DNA of 6,270 bases from Gallionella sp. (lineage in GTDB: Bacteria > Pseudomonadota > Gammaproteobacteria > Burkholderiales > Gallionellaceae), in NCBI GenBank assembly GCA_025362155.1, contig JANYHX010000303.1, positions 1 to 6,270 of the forward strand. The letters are read 5' to 3'. The position numbers and the translations under genes were made by a program. Numbering within the stretch: the stretch's first letter is position 1; the number at the start of each line of letters is the position of its first letter. This document shows, in pieces, positions 1-4,763 of the stretch. Under the pieces are notes generated by a model. It saw nothing but the letters and a program-made list of their open reading frames with translations, searched no databases and was not told the DNA's origin.

Positions 1-26
1 GTTGAAGCGGCCGATGTAGGCGCGCG
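1..26. repeat. Inverted copy of bases 111-136 at the window edge (probable fold-back artefact)
   Basis: Bases 1-26 are the exact reverse complement of bases 111-136, which lie inside the ettA coding region. The ettA reading frame becomes recognisable only from about base 23. Read in that frame, the repeat contains a TAG stop at 17-19, so it is not the native upstream part of the gene. The switch happens at a shared CGCG (23-26), a microhomology typical of fold-back chimeras from amplification or of assembly errors at contig ends. A real inversion cannot be excluded from the sequence alone. Confidence 0.85.
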
Positions 27-508
27 ACTCGCTGCAAAACGACAAGACCGTGTTCGAGGCGATCTCCGGCGGCAACGAAATCCTAACCGTAGGCAAATAC
101 GAAACCCCGGCGCGCGCCTACATCGGCCGCTTCAACTTCAAAGGCGGCGACCAGGCCAAGATCGTCGGCCAGCTTTCCGGCGGCGAGAGAGGCCGCCTGC
201 ATCTGGCGCAGGTGCTGATCTCCGGCGGAAATGTGTTATTGCTCGACGAACCATCGAACGATCTGGACGTAGAAACCCTGCGCGCGCTCGAAGATGCGCT
301 GCTCGAATTCGCCGGCTGCGTGCTGGTCATCTCCCACGACCGCTGGTTCCTCGATCGCATCGCCACCCACATCCTCGCGGCAGAAGGCGATTCGCATTGG
401 ACCTTCTTCGACGGCAACTATCAGGAATATGAGGCGGACAAAAGGAAGCGGCTGGGCGAAGAAGGGGCGAAACCTAAGAGGATTCGGTATAAGCCGATTA
501 GTCGGTAA
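23..508 (+). CDS. ettA: Energy-dependent translational throttle protein EttA, C-terminal third (5' end missing)
   Basis: This is the C-terminal part of an ABC-F ATPase of the EttA type. EttA is a cytosolic protein that binds the ribosomal E site and gates entry into elongation according to ATP/ADP levels. About 161 codons are visible, against roughly 555 in full-length EttA. The second ABC domain shows the signature LSGGE (173-187), Walker B VLLLDE followed by PSNDLD (from 233), and the H-loop [10 protein letters not shown] (from 329). Family members usually have DEPTNDLD, so the Ser is a mild variant. The tail [11 protein letters not shown] is typical of EttA. The Walker A of this domain and the whole first ABC domain lie outside the window. 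Homology starts at about base 23 because the preceding bases are an inverted artefact; GTG at 50 is an internal Val codon and not a start. A second, diverged copy of this 3' end lies at 1922-2071, and the TAC genes start 41 bases downstream. Confidence 0.93.
   Translation, partial: RDSLQNDKTVFEAISGGNEILTVGKYETPARAYIGRFNFKGGDQAKIVGQLSGGERGRLHLAQVLISGGNVLLLDEPSNDLDVETLRALEDALLEFAGCVLVISHDRWFLDRIATHILAAEGDSHWTFFDGNYQEYEADKRKRLGEEGAKPKRIRYKPISR
497..505 (+). repeat. Direct repeat ATTAGTCGG, left copy (last codons of ettA)
   Basis: The 9-mer ATTAGTCGG forms the last three sense codons of ettA (Ile-Ser-Arg, just before TAA). It recurs at 1850-1858 immediately after the stop codon of the SecB-like gene. 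The pair frames the TAC module exactly. It could be a target-site duplication or a core recombination site, but nine bases is short enough for chance. Confidence 0.4.
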
Positions 509-518
509 TAGTAGGTGG

Positions 519-546
519 TTGACAAAATTAACCTATAGGTTAACAT
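519..546 (+). promoter_or_regulatory. Putative sigma70 promoter of the TAC operon
   Basis: A perfect -35 hexamer TTGACA lies at 519-524, directly after the ettA stop. With a 16-base spacer, TAACAT at 541-546 is a fair -10 match (4 of 6). The spacer contains the 16-bp palindrome at 528-543, so repressor binding there would block RNA polymerase. One weakness is that a -10 at 541-546 puts the transcription start at or just past the toxin ATG at 549. The transcript would then be leaderless, or translation would start further in. A different -10 is possible. Confidence 0.5.
528..543. promoter_or_regulatory. Perfect 16-bp palindrome, probable antitoxin operator
   Basis: TTAACCTATAGGTTAA equals its own reverse complement over all 16 bases. 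It lies six bases before the toxin ATG and between the -35 and -10 elements. HigA-type Xre antitoxins bind palindromes of this kind as dimers and repress their own operon, so this is the natural operator for the protein encoded at 967-1389. The palindrome is seen directly; the binding partner is inferred. Confidence 0.65.
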
Positions 547-548
547 CC

Positions 549-977
549 ATGAAACTTCTTAGGCTTGAACGCAGTTTGTGGGATGTGACCGCAGTGATAG
601 AGGAAAGTAATGATGGCGAGTGTTGCCCGCTTACCGACTTTCTGGCAGATATTGGCGCACAACATCCTGGGACAGCTAATGGAATGTATGACCTCTTCGA
701 GCGTTTTTCTGTGTCCGGTAAAGAAAAATTTAATGATGACTTATGTCATTATGCAGACAAGAATGAAAAAATATGGCAGTTCACTAAAGGGAGGCTTCGT
801 GTTCTATGGTTTTACGGACAGGGAAACCGTATAGTGGTTTGCAGCCATGGCTTCTTAAAACAGAGCCAAAAGACCCCGAAAAAAGAAATTAATCGCGCCA
901 TTTCCACGAAAAAGCAATATGAGGTAGCTGTTGAAATTAACGCAGTTACGATCCAAGAGGAAGAAGATGACCATTAA
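549..977 (+). CDS. higB: HigB-like toxin (RelE superfamily, phage Gp49-like) of a TAC system
   Basis: This 142-residue protein is the predicted toxin. Members of the family are RelE-fold, ribosome-dependent mRNA endonucleases that stop growth when not neutralised. The diagnostic block is RVLWFYGQGNRIVV (residues 84-97) followed by SHGFLKQSQKTPKKEI (99-114). It matches the Gp49-like signature of an Arg-rich beta strand, then hydrophobic-F-x-K, then K-T-P-K-x-E. Arg84, Lys104 and Lys108 are likely functional residues by analogy. The N-terminal part (WDVTAVIEES) fits the usual first strand of the fold. ATG 549 is preferred because the frame is otherwise open backwards into ettA with no other plausible start, and a weak AGG lies 9 bases upstream; TTG 576 is an alternative. 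The gene is first in the operon and its last 11 bases overlap the antitoxin. Toxin-before-antitoxin order is typical of higBA. The symbol reflects family membership; activity is not shown. Confidence 0.85.
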   Translation: MKLLRLERSLWDVTAVIEESNDGECCPLTDFLADIGAQHPGTANGMYDLFERFSVSGKEKFNDDLCHYADKNEKIWQFTKGRLRVLWFYGQGNRIVVCSHGFLKQSQKTPKKEINRAISTKKQYEVAVEINAVTIQEEEDDH

Positions 978-1389
978 ATCTTATCGAGCACTTGTCAGGG
1001 CATCCAAAGAAACGGATAGCTATTGGATTGAGCATGCGAAGCATGATTTTGCCTTCGGTTTGAACCAGCAGCTTAAACGTAGTGGGATGGTTAACACCGG
1101 TTTGGCAAAGAAACTTGGCGTCAAACCGCCCTATATTTCAAAAGTGATGCGTGGCGATGAGAACCTAACCATTGGGACGATGGTAAAACTCATTCGCGCA
1201 ACTGGTGGGAGACTGCATCTGCAAGTTTCTGATCAACAGGATGGTATGCGTTGGTTCCAGGTTGTTTCGGGGAAGAGAAATTCCTTTGCCAATGACGCCG
1301 CTACATTTCGACAAGCACAAGACGCAGTTACAGAAATAGATACTTATCAGGAGCCGGAAGAAAATGCAGCCGTTCCCAATTTCTATTGA
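967..1389 (+). CDS. higA: HigA-like Xre antitoxin with extended C-terminus (TAC antitoxin)
   Basis: This 140-residue cytosolic antitoxin should bind the toxin and repress the operon. A helix-turn-helix of the Xre/Cro type spans about residues 43-63: TGLAKKLGVKPPYISKVMRG, with the conserved A-x-x-x-G-V-x-x-x-x-[IV]-S motif. The helix before it (FGLNQQLKRSGM) and the segment after it (LTIGTMVKLIRATGGRLHLQV) complete the fold. A roughly 45-residue tail follows, containing WFQVV and ending in AAVPNFY. In the M. tuberculosis HigA1 antitoxin an equivalent tail (the chaperone-addiction or ChAD region) makes the protein depend on its SecB-like chaperone, so this tail is a candidate ChAD. ATG 967 is chosen because a purine-rich AGGAAG lies just upstream and it overlaps the toxin stop by 11 bases. 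An in-frame TTG at 931 lies deep inside the toxin and has no comparable signal. The last 26 bases overlap the chaperone gene. Confidence 0.87.
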   Translation: MTIKSYRALVRASKETDSYWIEHAKHDFAFGLNQQLKRSGMVNTGLAKKLGVKPPYISKVMRGDENLTIGTMVKLIRATGGRLHLQVSDQQDGMRWFQVVSGKRNSFANDAATFRQAQDAVTEIDTYQEPEENAAVPNFY

Positions 1390-1849
1390 GCGATACTTCT
1401 TTACTCGATTTTCTGTCGTCTCAAATCCCGATCACACCCCGGATGTGAGTGGGCTTATTAATGCTCAGGTTGAATCCTCTCTGAATATCAACCAACAGGA
1501 AAATGGGGATATTTATATTGCAGATCAGCGTGTCAAATTAATCGCTGATGGCAATTCTTCTTTGCCTTATTCTCTGGATATTGAGTGCATTGGTTTTTTT
1601 AAGGTGGAGCCTTCTCTGGAAGAGGGGAAGCGCCTACAGATGGTTGCCGCTGTCGCCCACAGTGTATTGTTTGCGGCCGCTCGAGATGCTGTTTTAACCG
1701 CGACAGCACGGCAGGCGTGGGGAGCATTCTCAATTGGCCTTGCAGTTCTTCAGTCGCTAAACGCACCAGCAGCAGCCGGGGCTGCGCCTCGAAAAACCAG
1801 ACAGAAGGTTTCTCCAACAGTACCGAAATCCAAAAAAATCTCGCATTAA
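1364..1849 (+). CDS. SecB-like chaperone of the toxin-antitoxin-chaperone system
   Basis: This 161-residue protein has the SecB fold pattern. An N-terminal strand region (RYFFTRFSVVSNPD) is followed by alternating strands (PYSLDIECIGFFKVEPSLEEG, residues 68-88). A helix then carries the SecB-type stretch HSVLFAAARDAVLTATARQAWG (99-120), equivalent to LFPYARE in SecB, and the closing strand is FSIGLAVLQ. The layout parallels M. tuberculosis Rv1957, the chaperone that protects HigA1 from degradation. Known chaperones of this class form tetramers that bind unfolded clients. Residues 134-161 form an Ala/Pro-rich and then Lys/Arg-rich tail, unlike the acidic, SecA-binding tail of housekeeping SecB, so its main client is probably the antitoxin. 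ATG 1364 has AGGAG at 1349-1353, spaced 10 bases, inside the antitoxin gene. The 26-base overlap indicates translational coupling. Overall identity to SecB is low and the call rests on pattern plus context. Confidence 0.82.
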   Translation: MQPFPISIERYFFTRFSVVSNPDHTPDVSGLINAQVESSLNINQQENGDIYIADQRVKLIADGNSSLPYSLDIECIGFFKVEPSLEEGKRLQMVAAVAHSVLFAAARDAVLTATARQAWGAFSIGLAVLQSLNAPAAAGAAPRKTRQKVSPTVPKSKKISH

Positions 1850-1858
1850 ATTAGTCGG
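1850..1858 (+). repeat. Direct repeat ATTAGTCGG, right copy (after the chaperone stop)
   Basis: This is the second copy of the 9-mer at 497-505. It starts at the base after the SecB-like stop codon. Between it and the ettA remnant at 1922 lie 63 AT-rich bases in which no gene or clear terminator is visible. Confidence 0.4.
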
Positions 1859-1921
1859 ATTCAGGTTCGAAATACAACTAAGTTAGAGCAAGTTAAAAGC
1901 ATCTTCAATTCTAAATTTAAG

Positions 1922-2071
1922 CGTACCGTTGCCCACATACTGGCTGCCAAAGGCGATTCGCACTGGACGTTCTTTGACGGCAACTATCAGGAATATGAGG
2001 CGGATAAGAGGAAGCGGCTGGGCGAAGAAGGGGCGAAGCCTAAGCGGATTCGGTATAAGCCCGAAAGCTAA
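1922..2071 (+). pseudogene. ettA: Displaced 3' fragment of a second ettA copy
   Basis: Bases 1922-2062 align without gaps to 356-496 of the upstream ettA. There are 18 differences in 141 bases, about 87% identity. They are concentrated in the first 30 bases and elsewhere are almost all at third codon positions. The frame encodes [20 protein letters not shown] and the EttA tail [11 protein letters not shown], then TAA at 2069-2071. Homology stops abruptly before 1922, and there is no start codon, Walker motif or signature, so it cannot encode an ABC protein. The synonymous pattern means the two copies diverged as functional alleles in different genomes before being brought together. It is best read as the resident 3' end pushed downstream when the TAC cassette entered with its own ettA end, or the reverse. 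Confidence 0.88.
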
Positions 2072-2136
2072 TGGGTCAGCATCGCAATACTTTTCTGAAG
2101 CGGTGAAATGAAAGAATTTTCAAAATCGGGGTCAAT

Positions 2137-2478
2137 ATGAAGCAATTACAAAAAATAGTTGTGTTGTGCGCAGCACTTGTACTGGCTGCTTGTGCTGCCA
2201 CAAGGCCACCTCTGCCAGAGGTTAAAATCCCCCCAGAGCGAATTTCACAGAATGGCTATTCGTTGATGCCATTGAATGAAAAGGGATGGATGGTTGTCGG
2301 AAGAAATGCGTACGAATTTTCCCTCGCCAAGCAAGGTGAGAACCCAGATGAGACGTTTGCCATTCAGGCTATCCTTTCTAAAATTGGTACATTCAACACG
2401 ACAGAAGGCTTTGTTCGGTTAATTAAGGAAGGTCAAGCCAAGGATACGAATCCACCACGCTTCAAAACTGGCGGCTAA
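2137..2478 (+). CDS. Small lipoprotein of unknown function, possibly C-terminally truncated
   Basis: This 113-residue protein has an N-terminal signal with Lys residues at 3 and 6 and a hydrophobic stretch (IVVLCAALVL). The lipobox LAAC predicts lipidation at Cys19 by the Lgt/LspA pathway and anchoring to a membrane facing the periplasm. The mature part is hydrophilic with a Pro-rich linker (RPPLPEVKIPPE) and a segment NGYSLMPLNEKGWMVVGRN suggesting a small beta-rich domain. I do not recognise a function. The reading frame ends right after KDTNPPRFKTGG, in mid-domain rather than in a natural-looking tail. An unrelated coding-like tail begins two bases later (2480), so a 3' truncation by recombination is plausible. 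The only SD-like sequence is a weak GGGG about 6 bases upstream of ATG 2137. It sits 65 bases downstream of the ettA remnant. Confidence 0.65.
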   Translation: MKQLQKIVVLCAALVLAACAATRPPLPEVKIPPERISQNGYSLMPLNEKGWMVVGRNAYEFSLAKQGENPDETFAIQAILSKIGTFNTTEGFVRLIKEGQAKDTNPPRFKTGG

Positions 2479-2479
2479 C

Positions 2480-2563
2480 ATGGAACGCTTGCTTGGTGTG
2501 ACTATGACCAGCCGCAACTGGAACACCGTGCGCAAACTGAAGGCGATGCTCGGCGATGACTAG
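2480..2563 (+). pseudogene. Orphan 27-codon coding tail, probable gene remnant
   Basis: A short frame starting ATG GAA CGC and ending TAG encodes MERLLGVTMTSRNWNTVRKL followed by KAMLGDD. Its GC-rich third positions and amphipathic composition look like the C-terminal end of a larger protein and not a random frame. There is no ribosome binding site ahead of it, and it follows the lipoprotein stop by one base. I do not recognise the parent protein. It is best seen as debris at a recombination junction. The bases from 2564 to 2671 show no further gene. Confidence 0.35.
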
Positions 2564-2671
2564 AGAATTTAATGCACAAACTAATGGGCATCAAGCTGAA
2601 GCGATCTGACAGCGTATAACTGGAATGAATTTAAAGGGCAGGGCTAAATTCTGTGGAGGGGCGGAACTTAA

Positions 2672-3106
2672 ATGACATTTAGATACGCAATTAGATGGAC
2701 TTATATTGAACTCGTCGTTGCAGTGGCTATGACGTGGAGTTTATATGCAGGACTGCATCCGAAGTGGTGGGGATGGCTGTTGTATTCGCCGCTTTTTCTT
2801 TATCTGATCTTTGAAGGCGTTCGCAAAGTCAGTTACTCATTGATTATTGATGGCGACCGCATCACGGTTGGCAGCTTTAAATCTACTCAATATTCTGTGT
2901 CCAAAATTGCGACAGTAAATATCTGGAATGCCAAGGGCAGGCGCATCGCCGTGGTTGCCTTTGCTGATGGAAGCCGGTTTAGCTTCTCTAGCCATCTGCA
3001 AGGATTCGATGATCTGGTCGGGTTATTAAGGACAAAAGCCGGCCTGGCTATCGCCAACCTGACCCCGAACAATCGGCATGATTCACCCATATCGTTCGGC
3101 CAGTGA
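2672..3106 (+). CDS. Small inner-membrane protein, two TM helices plus possible PH-like domain
   Basis: This 144-residue protein has two hydrophobic segments, about residues 11-28 (YIELVVAVAMTWSLYAGL) and 32-49 (WWGWLLYSPLFLYLIFEG), joined by a very short HPKW turn. They form a helical hairpin in the inner membrane. The C-terminal part, about 54-125, is soluble and strand-rich (YSLIIDGDRITVGSF, then SKIATVNIWNAKGRRIAVVAF, then a helix FDDLVGLLRTKAGL). This order of strands and a final helix resembles bacterial PH-like (bPH) domains behind a TM hairpin, an inference from pattern alone. GGAGG at 2655-2659 lies 12 bases before ATG 2672. No function is assigned. Confidence 0.7.
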   Translation: MTFRYAIRWTYIELVVAVAMTWSLYAGLHPKWWGWLLYSPLFLYLIFEGVRKVSYSLIIDGDRITVGSFKSTQYSVSKIATVNIWNAKGRRIAVVAFADGSRFSFSSHLQGFDDLVGLLRTKAGLAIANLTPNNRHDSPISFGQ

Positions 3107-3204
3107 CATTTTTTTCGTTATCGCGTTAAGATTATGTCTGTAAGCAATGATGATTCGTAGCGGCACTTCTAACTCGATGGCAGATATGGAAAGGATACTT
3201 TAGT

Positions 3205-3690
3205 ATGAGTAATACCGCAGATTACCAATTGGTACGCAACTCATCGGTGGGCTCAGAGCTTCATGAGGACGAAGCCAAGACCCTTGCGGCGATATTGGGA
3301 GTGCGTCATCTGAAGGATGGTGAGTTGCTTGTCAGCGAAGGCGGCAAGGATCATACGCTGTTCATTCTCGCCTCCGGCAAGCTCGCTGTCCTCAGTTCTG
3401 CCGCCGAGGGCAAAGAGAACCTGGTTTACATCATGAAAGAGGGCGAATGTGCCGGTACTCGCGCGTTTGTCGACCGGGCACCGCGTAAGGCAACCCTGCG
3501 TGCGATCGGTAATGCCACGGTCTACACGCTAACTCCGGATGCCTTTGAAACAGTGGTGGATGCCCACCCACGCTTGGCTTACAAAGTGATGCGTGCGCTG
3601 TTCAGGAACACTCACGCTAATCTGATGCGGATGAACCAGGAAAGCCAGGAGCTTGCCAATTACATCCATAAGTCGCATGGGCGGTATTGA
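3205..3690 (+). CDS. Cyclic nucleotide-binding domain protein lacking a DNA-binding domain
   Basis: This 161-residue cytosolic protein consists of a single cNMP-binding beta-roll followed by a C-terminal helix. The domain spans about residues 25-120 (HLKDGELLVSEGGKDHTLFI, the glycine turns, VYIMKEGE). In the phosphate-binding cassette GECAGTRAFVDRAPRKATLR, Glu81 and Arg94 occupy the places of the Glu that contacts ribose and the Arg that contacts the cyclic phosphate in CRP, so nucleotide binding is possible. Residues 121-161 are helical (YKVMRALFRNTHANLMRMNQ), like the CRP dimerisation helix, but the protein ends before any helix-turn-helix. It therefore cannot be a CRP/FNR transcription factor by itself and may be a sensor subunit. 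The start is supported by AAGGA about 10 bases upstream. Confidence 0.85.
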   Translation: MSNTADYQLVRNSSVGSELHEDEAKTLAAILGVRHLKDGELLVSEGGKDHTLFILASGKLAVLSSAAEGKENLVYIMKEGECAGTRAFVDRAPRKATLRAIGNATVYTLTPDAFETVVDAHPRLAYKVMRALFRNTHANLMRMNQESQELANYIHKSHGRY

Positions 3691-3692
3691 AT

Positions 3693-3711
3693 CGGGCGCG
3701 ATTTACGCCCG
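3693..3711. terminator. Hairpin between convergent genes, weak terminator candidate
   Basis: CGGGCG (3693-3698) and CGCCCG (3706-3711) form a perfect 6-bp GC-rich stem around a 7-base loop. It begins two bases after the stop of the cyclic-nucleotide-binding gene and lies 15 bases from the end of the convergent hemF-like gene. There is no T run on either side, so intrinsic termination is doubtful, although the position between converging genes fits. Confidence 0.35.
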
Positions 3712-3725
3712 CAAGATTCCCGGAT

Positions 3726-4763
3726 TTAAATATGATTGTTTACGGTAGGCGGGACAGTGTTACCGCTGGCTTGCATATCGATCGCCGCAGGGTATGCCTG
3801 ATAGTGTTTCCGTACGCAATTTGCCAATGCCTGTTTGGTATCATCTTCTACAGGGCTAATTTCCTTGTCCATCAGGCAAGCGAGCATTTTTTCCAGCAGT
3901 TGATCTTGAGGCGCTTGCATTTTTTGTTTCCACGAAGCCAGCAAAGACCGATTAATGTGTGAAGGCAGCGAAGCCAGGATGCCTACATCATTCTGGTCAT
4001 GCACCAGCAAACCGGAGGTGGTACCTCTATCGAGCGTCAAGACCTGGAAGAAATACAGTGTGTGATAGTCCAGTTGTTTTTTGTAATCGGCTGCTGTCGG
4101 TGAAGCGCGCTTTTCGATTGCCGAAGACAGGATGTCGCAATAAGTATCAATTGCCGTTTCTCCTACCGTCTTGGCCATTTTCAAGTCGGTGTCAAAATTC
4201 CCGCTGGAATAATTTTCCAGATAGAAATGCGTGATGCCGCGATGGCGCCCTAAGGCGGAAATAAAGAAATATCGGTCGCCCTGCGCCGCAGCTTCGACAT
4301 ACTGTTGCGGGGCGGCTAGCTTCAGTTTGCTGGCGAACTGGTTTTTGTCTTCGTTGTTTTCAATCGATGGGTTGAGGTCTGCCATGACGCGCCAGTAACC
4401 GCTGCCATTCTTCAATTCTGTCCAGCTGATATGGATATGTACCGATGGCGCCAGCGGGTTTTTGGGATGGATGATCGTCGAGATGGCGGAAGCGGATGCC
4501 AATTGCCTGGCATCGTCATCGTCATATTGAACTTGGGAGGTGTTGACCGATGCACGATTGAATAACGACTCATCTGTCGCCATGAAACGAATGCCGCCGC
4601 CATGCTTCCCTTCATCACGGAACCATTCAGTAGGATCATAAGATTTGCCATGACCATATTTTTTACTGATCATATTCAGTTTGGTAACAAAGCGTTGTTG
4701 CAGGTCGGTTACCAGCGTGTAAGCCTGGGCTGCGCGGGGAGATTTTGCCGGGATTTTTTTCAT
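3726..4763 (-). CDS. Divergent coproporphyrinogen III oxidase homologue (HemF family)
   Basis: This 345-residue protein is related to aerobic, oxygen-dependent coproporphyrinogen III oxidase, which decarboxylates two propionates to give protoporphyrinogen IX in haem synthesis. Family blocks are visible in order: WFRDEGKHGGGIRF (residues 47-60), FNRASVNTSQVQ (68-79), STIIHPKNPLAPSVHIH (95-111), YWRVMADLNP (123-132), RGITHFYLENY (175-185) and LDRGTTSGLL (244-253). His99 and His109 match the HPxNP and PxxH histidines of E. coli HemF. By my ungapped comparison from memory, two other conserved HemF histidines are replaced, and GGGFDLTP reads VMADLNP. A roughly 60-residue C-terminal extension has no motif I recognise. 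ATG 4763 is preferred because AAGG lies about 11 bases upstream and it gives a family-like length. The frame is open back to 4955, but no earlier ATG has a ribosome binding site. Enzyme activity is uncertain and it may be a paralogue with another role. Confidence 0.8.
   Translation of the reverse strand: MKKIPAKSPRAAQAYTLVTDLQQRFVTKLNMISKKYGHGKSYDPTEWFRDEGKHGGGIRFMATDESLFNRASVNTSQVQYDDDDARQLASASAISTIIHPKNPLAPSVHIHISWTELKNGSGYWRVMADLNPSIENNEDKNQFASKLKLAAPQQYVEAAAQGDRYFFISALGRHRGITHFYLENYSSGNFDTDLKMAKTVGETAIDTYCDILSSAIEKRASPTAADYKKQLDYHTLYFFQVLTLDRGTTSGLLVHDQNDVGILASLPSHINRSLLASWKQKMQAPQDQLLEKMLACLMDKEISPVEDDTKQALANCVRKHYQAYPAAIDMQASGNTVPPTVNNHI

Noticed and set aside
294..548. Upstream extension of the toxin reading frame into ettA
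   Set aside because: This stretch lies inside ettA in a shifted frame and contains no homology to toxins; the family fold starts after ATG 549.
1674..1686. GCGGCCGCTCGAG, adjacent NotI and XhoI sites that look like a cloning polylinker
   Set aside because: The bases encode the conserved LFAAARDAV helix of the SecB-like protein in frame, so this is a natural coincidence.
1851..1885. GGTTCGAAAT at 1864-1873, resembling a tRNA T loop and suggesting a tRNA-type attachment site
   Set aside because: The flanking bases do not form a 5-bp T stem, and no acceptor or anticodon arm is present.
1929..2111. A 60-codon open frame over the ettA remnant
   Set aside because: It is in the wrong frame relative to ettA. 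The same shifted frame is open in the upstream copy, so it is a shadow of the ettA codons.
2109..2122. TGAAA-GAAT-TTTCA inverted repeat upstream of the lipoprotein
   Set aside because: Five-base AT-rich arms are common by chance and no promoter elements line up with it.
3687..4234. Two + strand open frames of about 91 codons each
   Set aside because: Both lie antisense within the hemF-like gene, whose protein similarity is clear, and their products look like random antisense translation.
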